From: Nemertoderma westbladi
Lineage: Eukaryota; Xenacoelomorpha; Nemertodermatida; Nemertodermatidae
Length of the DNA: 33,394 bases
Direction: 5' to 3'
NCBI GenBank assembly: GCA_032718475.1
Contig: JAUCBJ010003211.1
Span: forward strand, 1-33,394
The notes beneath the pieces are model-generated. The model ran no database searches and was not told the DNA's origin. It saw only the letters and a list, made by a program, of their open reading frames with translations. Both the position numbers and the translations under genes were made by a program. Shown here one piece after another: positions 10,846 to 21,504 of this stretch. The stretch's first letter is position 1, and each line of letters starts with the position of its first letter.

Positions 10846-11566
10846 TCGCCGTACACTAGAGATGCATAAACAAATAAATTAATATAATATAATATTAATA
10901 TTGAGATAGACTACATTTCCTGAGTACCAAGCGCTTTTTAAAACTTGGTTCTACACATTCGAATGTCTCCATCAATTAGAGCCAAAGTTGCATCAAATGG
11001 ACATGCGAGTATAATTATATGGTTCTTCTCACAGTTTACCATATAACTTTTCCATAACGCCAGCCGCCGGTCTCTTGAAATTTATTGAATTTATCCAACG
11101 ACAGACAGGGAAAAAAATTCAATTGATATATAAAATTTGATTAAATAACGTAAAAGTTTTCAATATTTAGAAAAAAACAATGCATCTTGGATCTCCAGTG
11201 TGCGGTGGGTGGTCTTGGGACGATAGTGCCCGCGGTGGGTCCTACAATATTATTATTAATTGGCCGAGATTAGATTTGAGTCGATTTCATCCGGCCCTCT
11301 CCCCTGTCTCTAAATTGATGGGCATGGTTGCTGTTTATTCGCCCTTAGAGGACGCTAATCTATACCTATAAAAATCAAATTCTCTCTCTCTCTCTCTGTG
11401 TTCGAACTCCTCCAAAACGGGCAGAGGGATTGCGCTGGAACTTGGCATGTGTGTATAACTTTAACCAGCGGTCGTTATAGGCCACTTTTCGAAAAGTTTA
11501 ATTCACGTTCGGTACCGGTACTGGGTACCGGTACGTCAGTAGGCCTATGCCGGTACCAGTAGGCCT
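10846..11566. other. Gene-free stretch with a CT microsatellite and ACCGGTACC words
   Basis: Contains a (TC) run at 11381-11397 and clustered GGTACCGGTAC / TAGGCCTATGCCGGTA words at 11508-11575 that abut the LINE fragment. One 63-codon frame at 11180-11371 has no recognised domain. Confidence 0.6.
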
Positions 11567-12866
11567 ATGCCGGTAAAGCTATACAATAGGATTCTATTAA
11601 ATCGCATCAGGGATCCCATTGAGAGACTGCTCCGTGGAAATAAGAATGGGTTCCGTAAAGGTCGTGGGACCATGGAGCCCATTTTGGCACTTAGGATAAT
11701 TGAAGAATTATCAAAAAAGAAAGACAGGCATCTGGCTGTTATCTTTGTTGACTTCTTCAAGGCCTTTGATTCAGTCTCTCGCTCACGTATGTTCAGCATA
11801 CTTTCATTATATGGGATTCCTGATGAAATTATTGCAGCAATCAGATCAGTATACGATGGTTCGACAACATTTCTGTCTACTGTTGATGGTGACACAGAAC
11901 CATTTGAAGTATTATGGGAGTCCTCCAAGGAGACTCACTTGCGCCATTCTTGTTTATAATTGTGGTTGACTATGATCTACGCATGTCCTTAGATCATCAT
12001 AATGATAATGAGGTGATGATAACTCCACCTACTGGCTCCAGAAGTCGAGGAACTACTCTCAGAATCACTAGAGGGAGCCCAACGGCTCCTCAGCTAATTA
12101 GAACATGTTGCTTCTAGTGTTGGTCTTTTTATTAACTACAAAAAGACCAAAATTTTGACAGTTAACTTTGAAAGTCCTCAGAAAGTCTCTGACCGGATGA
12201 GCATAAGCTCAAGGGATGGTATACTTGAGCATGTGGACGACTTCTGTTACCTGGGATCATGGATCCGGAAGTCAGGTGAGGACCTTCGAATACGTAAGGG
12301 AAAGGCATAGGCAGCCTTGAATAGGCTTTTCAGGATTTGGAAATCAAAGAGAATTAATCGGAAACTTAAGGTCCGAATATTTAGAGCAGCAGTAATTCCA
12401 GTACTCCTCTATGGGAGTCCATGCTGGGCTCTAACTGCTGAGGATACCAAATCTCTGGATGGCACATTCACAAGAATGCTACGCCGGGTTCATTGTTTCA
12501 AGTACAATGCGCACATCTCCAACCAGACACTATATAACATTGGAGGTGTCGCATTGGTTCCCCCAAGCTTGACACTAGAACAAAATCGCCTCCGCTTTGC
12601 AGGACATTGCTTTCGCCGTGAGGACCAGCCAGTGCATAATCTTGTACTTTGGCAGCCTCATGGAGTGAATAAGCATGGTGGACAGCCCATGACTTTCTTG
12701 AGACGCATCTTAAAGGACACTGGCCTTAAAGATGCGGATGATCTAGCAAATGTCATGGGTGATAGGGAGTTGTGGCGGTGCAATTTTGTTGACAAGCCGG
12801 CACAGCATTCTTAAAAATGCAGCTGCAATGCAGCATGCCGATCCTAGTAGTAGTAGTAGTAGTAGG
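11567..12866 (+). pseudogene. 5'-truncated, broken LINE reverse transcriptase
   Basis: Relic of a non-LTR retrotransposon ORF. The first segment (11567-11912) carries the finger/palm start: NRIRDPIERLLRGNKNGFRKG, then the catalytic A-box VIFVDFFKAFDS. A frameshift near 11913 moves the GVLQGDSLAPFLF motif to another frame (11914-12117). The FADD/YADD active-site block is not seen, and the frame shifts again near 12110. The third segment runs SVGLFINYKKTK, FCYLGSWIRKSGEDLRIRKG, a TAG at 12308 in place of an expected sense codon, then the C-terminal block to 12814 with PVLLYGSPCWAL and RLRFAGHCFRRED. The 3' end has a short AGT microsatellite tail (12845-12866). The endonuclease domain is absent. 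It is a dead copy; the clade is not certain. Confidence 0.93.
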
Positions 12867-14025
12867 TAGTGGGAAATACCGGGTAACATACCTCGGGTAT
12901 GGCCTGCTAGTAAAGGATAATTTTAGTAGTTTAATAATACTTAGTTTTAGTAATTTAGTAGTTTTTCAATAAGATTATCTAGTGCATTCTAATAATATTA
13001 GTAGTTTAAAATTAGCATGTTTATTCTTATAATTTGAATCATTTCAATGGCGCGTCTCTAGAAAATATTTCATTTTGTGACATCTTTAACTACAATATCT
13101 AAAATGATCACAAACGTTATCGCACCGAATATAAAATTGGGTCAGGTAAATCAATTAGGAAATTATTTATCGTGGGATTTTGTATTTGTTTGTTGTATTA
13201 GGATTAGGTAGTACCTAAAACATATCAATATATTTTACATATTTCAAGCTAAATTACACGATATATATTTGATATTTTGTTCAACGTTGTGTTTAAAACG
13301 GATCCCAAAAAGGCAACAAATGCAATCCCGGTCCCGATCCCTGTCCCGATCCCGGTTCGGTCCCTTTCCCGATCCCGATGCCGGTCCCGATCCTGACTTT
13401 TTCGGACCGGGTTCCCGATGTACAAATAGTGAAGTAAATTTCTTGAATATCTGATAAATAGTTCCAGCAGAACGGAAATGTTTTGATTATATCGAATTGA
13501 TATGTCAGTAAAAGTAAACCATCCAGTAATTAATTGGAAAATAATTTTAATATAACTTTATCTTACTAATATTTCAGAAGTGTAAAATAAAGTTAGTGTT
13601 ACACAAAACCCGCCACATATACTATTAACTTTGAGGAATTTAATCCAAAATTGCAATCCCGATCCCGAAACACGGGATCCCAAAGGTGGTAATCCCGGTC
13701 CCGATCCCGGAAATACCGAAAAGCGTGATCCTATTAAACACTAGTTCTCGTAGTTCAGACAGATTTTTAAATTAAAATAAATTAAGCACGTTGATATGAT
13801 TTTATTAACGAATTAGATTAAATCATTAGTGGTGTGTGTCGCGTAATCAATAATATTTTAATTTTGTGAATGTTAAAAACTAAAATAATTAACAATGGAA
13901 AAAAATTACTAGTATAAGAGCAGCATATAAGCTAATCAGGAGAGAGCGTGGCGCGTAAAATGATAGGCCTATGCTATATAATCAATAAAGAACATCAATT
14001 AAAATTCGTTATAATTTCAATAATA
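12867..14025. other. Gene-free AT-rich stretch with CCCGATCCCG patches
   Basis: Two GC-rich patches, 13320-13430 and 13650-13735, are built of CCCGATCCCGGTCCCGAT-like words with the same orientation. They sit in very AT-rich sequence. A 61-codon frame through the first patch only reflects its repeated Ser-Arg and Pro-Asp codons. No gene is supported. Confidence 0.7.
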
Positions 14026-14264
14026 CAACTTTATTTGGGTAGGTGTAAAACGCGGATCCGGATTCCAAAATTATCAATTAAGGGAAAGGAGCAGGTTACA
14101 GTGGCACGTTATTTTAACCAAAACAATAAACTAAAGTCAATAGAACAGGTTATAGTTTTATTTTTGGGAGTTATAAAAATGTAAAAAAAATCGACTTCCG
14201 TAGGGACAATGTTAAATGTAGAATCCGGATCCGGATCCGCGTTTTACTCTGACCAACTTTATTT
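14026..14264 (-). mobile_element. Foldback family copy D with GGATCC termini and flanking 11-bp repeat
   Basis: Terminal inverted repeats are GTAAAACGCGGATCCGGAT at 14045 and, inverted, ATCCGGATCCGCGTTTTAC ending at about 14247. The interior is the family core in reverse orientation: AATTAAGGGAAAGGAGCAGG, TTACAGTGGCACG, TTTTAACCAAAACAATAAAC, ACAGGTTATAGTTTTATTTT. CAACTTTATTT occurs on both flanks (14026-14036 and 14254-14264), which fits a 10-11-bp target duplication. The element proper would be about 14037-14253. A 78-codon frame crossing it has no domain. Confidence 0.8.
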
Positions 14265-15433
14265 TATGTTATGTTATATACAGTAGAATCCTACGCATAC
14301 AATACTACAAGAGCGGTTTAAAGGGAAATCATATTTATAGTTACGAAATATTAATATTTACAAACATATATCCAATTAATTGAACTACTCACATAATTAT
14401 TTGGTTTAATAATAAATTCATAAGCTAAAGTTAAGTAAATAACAATAATCTCCAATAATTCAAGACGTTTAATATATCCCCGTTTGTTAGCTAAATTATA
14501 TTTAAATCTCTGCACTTAAAACATAATTCATAATTATGTTCGGAACAATTGACATGCTGCTTGCTGGTAAGGTGGCGTGCAGTATCGCGGTACCTTTTTC
14601 CTGGGGATAAAAAGTAAATCACAACTATTTTAATTGGAATATAATTCACCCGCTAAAAATTAAGGTGCAATCTTAAATGCGAAAACTTCACAAAAAGAGC
14701 GGGGATAAAGTAATTTATTCTCAAAACATAGTGCCAGACAATAATTTTTAACTTCGAGGTCTATAATGTTGCACTTTTTGTGATTACTGTAATAGTTAGT
14801 GTTTTAGCTTTGTCTGGTTAGTAGTACACTGACGGTGATGTAATTTCAGAAAGTACATTACATCACACAACAAAATGGAAATAATTATATTACACGATTG
14901 AAACTTTTACTTTTTACATGGAAATGTATTCATTTATCGTTATCAATAATCAGATGCAACATTTTTTTCAATCGAATTACAAGTCAATTTTGCAATAAAT
15001 AACTTTAATCAAAAACCTGATTTACTCGAACTATTCGAACAGATGGAATATATAGCATGAATACTGCATTGTATCAGCAACATATCTGTTTGAATCAAAA
15101 CTCAGCAGCTACAAAATACAAGGGCAATTAATTGTTATTAAATTAAAATTAAATATAATACGAGGACTGAAACATTCCAAACTAAAATTGAAAAAATGAT
15201 TGGCATCTTATGAATTGGGATGTGACGTCAACTCTACAGATAGATGCGCGGTTTTTTCCGGTTTTTCTAATCAACACATTTATTTCAACGACGATGTCTT
15301 GACAAAGGACTGGAAGCTCTATAGTAAAAGTCACTTCTCATATCACCATCGATAACGTGAACAATACTTGTTGAAACACATCCCTCCTCAAACTCCCTGA
15401 ATTGCACTGAAACTTGTTCGACCTTCAAAACCT
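14265..15433. other. Gene-free AT-rich stretch downstream of the exchanger gene
   Basis: No coding frame, RNA gene or repeat array is supported. It lies past the poly(A) signals of the minus-strand exchanger gene and probably includes its termination region. Confidence 0.55.
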
Positions 15434-15480
15434 TTTATTGCGAAGAAAAAACGCAACTGTGAGAAAGTGAAAATTTTATT
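15434..15480 (-). promoter_or_regulatory. Poly(A) signals of the exchanger gene
   Basis: On the minus strand AATAAA occurs at 15475-15480 (45 bases past the stop codon) and at 15434-15439. Sequence just beyond the second has GT-rich words (GGGATGTGTTTC at about 15385). If used, the 3' untranslated region is very short, roughly 60-120 bases. Confidence 0.5.
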
Positions 15481-15524
15481 TGAGTATTAATTAGACAATG
15501 ACGATGTCATAAAAAAAATCGTTT

Positions 15525-17298
15525 CTAGAATGGTGTTGTAAAGTAACAGTAATCCTTTAGACTAGCTACTACAATGTAAACGAGCCAAAAGCCCGCGAAC
15601 ATACAGGATGAAACGTACTTGATCGATTTATCTCCTCCTAATTCTCCTTGCGCTTTGCTGTTAAAGCGACGCATTACCAGCGTGACAATGCATAAAAATG
15701 CGAAAACGCAGAATATAGTTACGGAGAATGCCAGTGACCCTGGGTCCACTACGAATGGCTCATCGCGAACCCATCCTACGATTGTGGATATAGTCCAAGC
15801 GATTCCGATACCTAGGAAGACGTTGACCGCGTTGCTACCGGTAACATTACCGATGGAGCTATCCGCGTACTCGTCTTGCGTGGCGGCCACCTTGCTGGCG
15901 AAGGTGTCCGGCACGCTGGTACCCAGGGCGACGAATACCACGGCGGTAACTGAGTCCTTGAGGCCAATGGTGCAGCCGAAATGGCTGGCGACATCCCCGA
16001 TCACAGCAGTGAGTCCACCGATCACGATTATAGAGACGGTGAAGCAAACCCATCCTCCAAGGATGTCGGTCGGAGGGACAAACGCGAATAATATTTTCCA
16101 GAAAATTGATAAAAAATGCATGGCGTAATCAGCGCATGTCGGAAGCTTATCCTCGCTCTCAATATCATCGTCTCCACCGGCACTAACTGTCAACGCTTCT
16201 ACGAACTGCTCCTTCCACGACGACGTCGCAACCAACTCCGATACTTTCGTCGTCTTCAGCATATTGTCCACGGCGTGGCGGAATTCCGAGCTCTCCTGTA
16301 TCTCGACCTCGCAGCGCGTTAGCAACCCGAGCCGCGGTAGGCCCAGGTCAGCGATCCGTTGAGTGGCAGCGAGTTTATCGTCAGACATCTCCCGTTGTCT
16401 CTCTTCGGTTTCGCGTCTCTCTGCCAGCGATTCCTTGCGGCGCAAAACACTCGGCTCGCCGAGTTGAATGAAAAAATTTTCGTTCTTTTGATAGGATTCG
16501 TGGTCGACTATTTCTATTTCGATATTCTTCCAGGTTTCGTCGTTTTGAAACATAAGAACATCCTCGGCTGCATGAAAATCCAAACCGTTACCTTTGGCAG
16601 ATCCTTCTATTGTCCTGTACGGAAGTGAAACTGTACCTCTGGCACCAGAATGTCGGGCTACTTTAATCTGTGCCAAACCGACGTTTTCAAAAAAAGTAAA
16701 TTTCGGCTCATCGAATGAAAATATTCCGCGATGATCATCATCTAAGATGGTGATTTCCGCTTCAGTAACCAGGCCGAACTTTGTCGGAGGGATTGATGGG
16801 GTGCCTTCAGCGTGTTCCTCACGCAAATTACTCAAACGAACAGTGAAATGTTCATCCTCTTCGAAAATATCATCATCCATGACGTGTATGTTTATATGGT
16901 GGATTGTTTCCCCGGGTTTAAAGACGAGGGTTCCTTGCGCTGCGTAGAAATCGGATCCCGCTTCCGCCGTCCCATCTATCGTCTCGTAGTCGACGTAGAC
17001 AGTGGACGTTAGATGGTCGCCCTCGCGTACCACAACCACCGGAAATGAACCGACATTCTCGAAGACTTCATAGACAGCGGGGTCGAAACGAACTCTATCG
17101 TAAACGTCCACCTCCGATATGAGATCGAATGTGGATTGTTTCCGCTTATCGGCTTGTCTCTTCATCAGGTTGCCACCACCCATCATTCTTCTTGTTGCTT
17201 GGATCCTGTAGAAAGCGCGGGATTTTCTCTGGTGAGACATCACTTCGTGCTCAGCCATTTGTTGCAATGTGTCAATATCGGCCGTGGGGAACCGAAGT
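15525..17298 (-). CDS. SLC8 (NCX) family: Sodium/calcium exchanger, coding exon 2 (residues 334-924)
   Basis: Encodes the C-terminal 590 residues of a plasma-membrane Na+/Ca2+ exchanger that extrudes Ca2+ against Na+ entry. The acceptor is TTTTTTTCCACAG at about 17311-17299. The first base completes the arginine codon begun by exon 1. Order in the full protein: the conserved loop motif KSRAFYRIQATR (359-370); Calx-beta domain 1 (about 395-522) with the acidic cluster DDDIFEEDE (475-483) and DDD (520-522); Calx-beta domain 2 (about 525-669); the EQF.EA.TVSAG segment; then the second membrane bundle with the alpha-2 repeat GLKDSVTAVVFVALGTSVPD (779-798) and SIGNVTGSNAVNVFLG (815-830). It ends at TAG 15525. 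The whole Calx-beta 2 region, where vertebrate SLC8A1 has mutually exclusive exons, is uninterrupted. In domain 2 the usual acidic DDEE block reads DHES (599-602), so Ca2+ binding there may be weak. Which SLC8 paralogue it matches cannot be decided by eye. Confidence 0.97.
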
Positions 17299-17429
17299 CT
17301 GTGGAAAAAAATAACACAATAAGTTTTAATAGGATCGTGAAAAATAACTCATGGTCTGGTTATTCTACTGGTCACACATTCCAGGTCCAGTAATCCCCTG
17401 CTACTCAATACAGTACAGGATAGTGTCGC

Positions 17430-17640
17430 ACATTGACCGCAAGTGAAAAAGTGATCTCAAGCTGAAATTGATCGCATGTGAAGTAATGTTTTTTTTAATA
17501 TATTGTTTTCGTTAAAAAACACCGACACTGTAACTTGAACCTTTCCCTTAAGTTTTAAAATAAATAAAATTAATTTTTAACCACAAACATCAAACACATG
17601 TTTGCGGTGCACCATTAACTCAAACGGGAAGAACAGAGCA
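17430..17640 (+). mobile_element. Foldback family copy E
   Basis: Carries the core as TATTGTTTTCGTTAAAAAAC, ACCGACACTGTAAC, TTGAACCTTTCCCTTAAG. It also shares GTGAAAAAGTGATCTCAAGC upstream and ACACATGTTTGCGGTG-like sequence downstream with the inverted copy at 22960-23175. Non-coding; ends approximate. Confidence 0.6.
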
Positions 17641-18842
17641 GTGTATAAAAATCCACCTATCGCAAAATAAGACATTAAATATACGGTATGGTGATTCTCG
17701 GATTTTTCCCTTTTGTGGGATGAAAATATTTTTTTCATATTTTGCTTAGGAATTTAATTTTTACCTTTTTTTTGTTTTGTAGCATATTTGGTTTTTTTTT
17801 CTTGTTTTTGATTATTTATTCCTTTTTTACGTAAATCTTTTTTTTCGTTTTCTTGCTTTTTTTTAAGAAAATATTTTATTATTTTTTTGTTCGATATATT
17901 CTAAGCAGTGTTAAACTTAGTTCACAGTAGTGTCGATCCTGTTCTTGCCCGGACCCACCGGTCCTGAAACACTTTTTTCACTATAATTATATACGATTCT
18001 GAGGGAGTATATTGGGCTTTCAATAAGTTAAACCGCTAATATAATAGCTAATATTTTAGGCGAAAACCCTTCGAGAAGAACTATTTGGCTTATCTTCACT
18101 AAAATACAAAATAGTGAAGGCAAATGTAGGCCTACATATTTCTAAACTTTTCTAAATTGTTATTTAGTGGCGAGAAGTCCGAAAAAGTAACCAGAAGTTT
18201 CAAGCAAAAAATGAATAGCTGATGGTGATGGCAGTCAGTTTTCGCCCCTTATGTCTTCTTGAAATTCGCTTAATGTTTTGGTATTTACTGTATGGGTTGT
18301 TATAAAGTGTATGGTTTATGGCCGCGATTCATATTTCCTCCTGTTTTCGGCTGAAACCATGGGAAAGAACTTCCTCCTGCAAACCTTTCCTAAACCTAAT
18401 AAAGAATAACGCAGCGCCATTAACTGTGGGGAAAAAGGAAGTGGCATGCCGATTGTGGATGCAGTAGGTTTCGTTCCTTGATTAAAAGATAGAAAGATTG
18501 GAAATATTTCAATCACATTTTCTTATTTATTTTCCTACATGGCAATAAATTGTACTCCACAAAAGGAGGAAAACGCAATGCATTGCAGATATGTACTGTA
18601 GTAGAGTGAGATAAATACGCTGGCACTACGCGTTCCAATTAGGCGTGTAAATTTCTGATGACCACAAGATTTGAGATGACCACAATCGAATAGTTACAGA
18701 GACATTGACGTTCAAATATGAAGAAATCTGGATGGAGGGACGTACTAGTTGACGGACAATAATACAGATTTGCCCGTAAGTGATACGGGAACTGGGGAAC
18801 ACACGAGGTGAAACCCACGGTTGGATATCCCCGGGTCAGATA
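17641..18842. other. Intronic stretch, T-rich, no gene
   Basis: 17695-17895 is a long T-rich segment with many runs of 6-9 T, A-rich in the sense of the exchanger transcript. The rest is unremarkable AT-rich sequence with no supported feature. Confidence 0.6.
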
Positions 18843-18874
<32 letters not shown>

Positions 18875-19099
18875 GGACGCAATAAAAATTCATCCCTCTC
18901 CAGGGGAAATTGGACGCAAATAACAGCTGTTTACGAGCAAAAATAAAACTGTAACCTGTTCTGTTGTGTTTAGTTTATTGTTTTGGTTAAAATATCGTGC
19001 CACTGTAACCTGTTCCTTTCCCTAAATTGAGAATTTAACATTGAGGCGGGATATTAATTCGCCAAGTTGGGTTTTGCGTCGAGTCCCCCCCCCCCCCCC
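18843..19099 (+). mobile_element. Foldback family copy F bounded by poly-G and poly-C
   Basis: The left end is G29 followed by ACTGGACGCAATAAAAATT. The right end is TTTTGCGTCGAGT followed by C15. The two ends are inverted repeats of each other (GGGGGACTSGACGCAA). The interior holds GAGCAAAAATAAAACTGTAA, CCTGTTCTG, GTTTATTGTTTTGGTTAAAA, GCCACTGTAACCTGTTCC and TTTCCCTAAATTG. It is the most intact reference copy of the core in the window and matches 5225-5495, 10240-10845 and 14037-14253. Non-coding. Confidence 0.85.
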
Positions 19100-19283
19100 G
19101 TCTCCCCCGTGTTATCCAAATGTCAGTCCCCATGGGGATGTCGTTAATTATTGGACATTTGGGGACATTTCGTGGACATCCGTGGAACATCTCCAGGATG
19201 TCCTAGGGATATGCTACATGGGATATAGAACTAATCTCTATACCATATATAACTACTATCGTAGTATGATGTATGTATGTGTA

Positions 19284-19320
19284 GTGGAAGGGTTTACTGT
19301 GGAAATTCCTTGGCTTAACG
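19284..19320 (+). repeat. Solitary relative of the 63-bp array unit
   Basis: GTGGAAGGGTTTACTGTGGA (19284-19303) is an exact 20-base match to the first part of the repeat unit at 31951-32757. It continues as AATTCCTTGGCTTAACG, resembling the repeat at 7874-7904. It links these dispersed sequences. Confidence 0.6.
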
Positions 19321-19553
19321 AGCCTAAAAGATTCTCCCATTCATAGTATGTATGTACAGTATATTATAGTATGTATATAATATAAATAGTACTATCTACT
19401 TTAAACTAATCTATATGAGTCTGTCTGTGTAGAATTTCTACACTTTTTATAGACTACATAATATGGCCAAGTTTGGTTCCATTTCATTTAAAAAAGATCA
19501 ACCTGCGGCGCCCACATTACGTATTACAATTATATGTAATATGAATAATATAC

Positions 19554-19975
19554 GGTACTACTGCTACACTATTGGCATGCTCCATTGCGGCTGCATTATT
19601 ATATATATTACATATATATTAAGAATGCTGTGCCGGCTTGTCGACAAAATTGCGCCGCCACAACTCCCTATCACCCATGACATTTGCTAGATCATCCGCA
19701 TCTTCAAGGCAGTGTCCTTTAAGATGAGTCTCAAGAAAGTCATGGGCTGTCCACCATGCGTATTCACTCCATGAGGCTGGCAAAGTACAAGATTATGCAC
19801 TGGCTGGTCCTCACGGCGAAAGAAATGTCCCGCAAAGCGGAGGCGGTTCCGTTCAAGTGTCAAGCTTGGGGAGATTAATGGAACACCTCGAATGCTGTAT
19901 AGAGTCTGAATGGTATTCATTGTAGTTGATAACAATGAACATGGCGCAATATTATTGTAGCTTCCTTGTAGATGC
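19554..19975 (-). pseudogene. 3' fragment of the same LINE as 11567-12866
   Basis: The minus-strand sequence from about 19915 down to 19621 matches the C-terminal end and 3' tail of the LINE at 12500-12814, including SLTLERNRLRFAGHFFRRED and QPVHNLVL.QPHGVN.HGGQP, with most bases identical. The match then continues to 19554, interrupted by an extra AT-rich 20-odd bases, and ends in GTAGCAGTAGTACC, a decayed AGT tail. A weaker match reaches about 19975. It lies in the exchanger intron, in the same orientation as the gene. The surrounding 132-codon frame extends beyond the homology and is not a gene. Confidence 0.88.
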
Positions 19976-20499
19976 CTCTTGTAGATTCCTGCTTTGCAGC
20001 AATCGAGATTAACGAGATTCCAAAAAACGATCCATAGTGTTAGATTACCCTTCTTTGGGGAAGGGACCAACTTATTTGTTTTCATTTATTGAGGGACTCT
20101 CTTTGTCCTAAAGTCGCATCTGAATGACGCTAAGTGACAAACAACTTCGCTTCATCCTTATTAATTTATAATTATAATTAATCCAATCGATTTCTCCAAC
20201 AATTTGCACCAGCTGTCCCCAAAATAATATATCGCATATATAGAGCAATATAGATTCAATCGAACGAATGACTTTTATTATTCCACTTTAAGGAACTTAT
20301 AATAAAAGTTAGACCATTGAGTACGCCCAAAGTCTTGTCGATATATTTCCGGTGGGATCCCCTCTGGTCTATAAGCCACAGAGGAAACTGAATTATCTGA
20401 TACTCAGTTAGCTATTATTTCCCAGGATTATTGACAGGATTCCCCTTAAAAACTAAAAATGTTACATTCACTATCATTAGGTAACTTTGTATTTTCTAC

Positions 20500-20765
20500 A
20501 TGGAGATGGGTGGGTGAGGATGTGGGGAGATGGGTGGGTGAGGATGTGGGGAGATGGGTGGGTGAGGATGTGGGGAGATGGGTGGGTGAGGATGTGGGGA
20601 GATGGGTGGGTGAGGATGTGGGGAGATGGGTGGGTGAGGATGTGGGGCTATGGGTGGGTGAGGATGTGGGGAGATGGGTGGGTGAGGATGTGGGGAGATG
20701 GGTGGGTGAGGATCTGGGGAGATGGGAATGTGAGACGGTGGATATGGGAAGGTGGGAAGATAGAT
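20500..20765 (+). repeat. G-rich 24-bp minisatellite
   Basis: About nine copies of a 24-bp unit (GGTGGGTGAGGATGTGGGGA plus GATG), ending in decayed copies. Its G-tracts (GGGTGGG, GGGG, GGGTGGG) make it a G-quadruplex candidate on the plus strand. Because 24 is divisible by 3, long open frames with Trp-Val-Arg-Met-Trp-Gly repeats appear on the plus strand and Thr-His-Pro-Ser repeats on the minus strand. These are repeat artefacts. Confidence 0.95.
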
Positions 20766-20787
20766 GGCTCAAGTGGAAGGTAAAAAA

Positions 20788-21120
20788 ATCGTTTATTGTC
20801 TCGTGTAGAAAGGCCCGCCTTTGCAAACAACTCTTTTCCAACAATTGGTAACAACATAGTTTATTGTTTAGGTTAGAAAAAGCCGCCTCTGCAAGGTGCT
20901 CCACTAATTCAATTATTATTAACAAATCGTTTATTGTTTTGTTTAGAAAATCCAGCCTCTGAAACCTGCTCCTTTCCCTCAATTGGTAGGGAAACGAGCA
21001 GGTAAACAACATCGTTTATTCAGAAACGCCATGACAAGAACCTGTACATTTACAAGAATTGGTAAGAATATCGTTTATTATTTTGTTTAAAAAAGCCACG
21101 CCTGCCAGTCAACCTTCCCA
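20788..21120 (+). mobile_element. Foldback family copy G: four to five tandem core units
   Basis: Diverged core units of about 60-80 bp begin at 20788, 20858, 20926, 21010 and 21068, each opening (A)TCGTTTATTGTTTTGTTTAG and followed by a CC-CCTCTG-AACCTGCTCC block. The cleanest is at 20934-20985 (CCTGCTCCTTTCCCTCAATT). The units lie between two minisatellites of opposite orientation, so they look like the centre of a large foldback element. Confidence 0.65.
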
Positions 21121-21175
21121 CATTTTATTGTATTCCATCCTAAAATCCCATCCACCTTCCGCCATTCCGATGTTA

Positions 21176-21332
21176 GGACAATTGCGACCTGGACAATTGC
21201 GACCCGGACAATTGCGACCTGGACAATTGCGCCCCATGATTTTATAAAAAATGATGGGTCGCAATTGACCGTGTCGCAATTGTCCGGGTCGCAATTGTCC
21301 TGGTCGCAATTGTCCGGGTCGCAATTGTCCGG
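21176..21332. repeat. Palindrome built from 15-bp repeats (first)
   Basis: Four direct copies of GGACAATTGCGACCT/C (21176-21235), an AT-rich spacer with its own pairing (CCCATGATTTT / AAAATGATGGG), then five inverted copies of GGGTCGCAATTGTCC (21256-21332). The whole can fold into a long hairpin. Confidence 0.97.
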
Positions 21333-21395
21333 ATACAGATAAAAAGATGTAATGTATATCATTGATAAATATAATTGTATCATTGTATATCATTG

Positions 21396-21504
21396 ACAAT
21401 TGCGACCCGGACAATTGCGACCCATAATTTATTTAAAAACATGGGTCGCAATTGACCGGGTCGCAATTGTTCGGGTCGCAATTGCCCGAGTCGCAATTGT
21501 CCGG
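21396..21504. repeat. Palindrome built from 15-bp repeats (second)
   Basis: Two direct 15-bp units (21396-21424), a spacer ATAATTTATTTAAAAACAT, then four inverted units (21443-21504). Same unit as 21176-21332, with a few substitutions. Confidence 0.96.

Noticed and set aside
13948-14184. 78-codon frame
   Set aside because: Lies across the left terminus and core of a non-coding foldback element.
15619-17393. Plus-strand open frames opposite exchanger exon 2
   Set aside because: Antisense shadows of a strongly conserved coding exon.
19687-20085. 132-codon minus-strand frame as a gene
   Set aside because: Its C-terminal half is a LINE tail; the rest is non-homologous read-through sequence.
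20446-21012. 188-codon minus-strand frame with Thr-His-Pro-Ser repeats, and the plus-strand Trp-Gly-rich frames
   Set aside because: Produced by the 24-bp array, whose length is divisible by 3; the non-repeat part is dispersed-element core.
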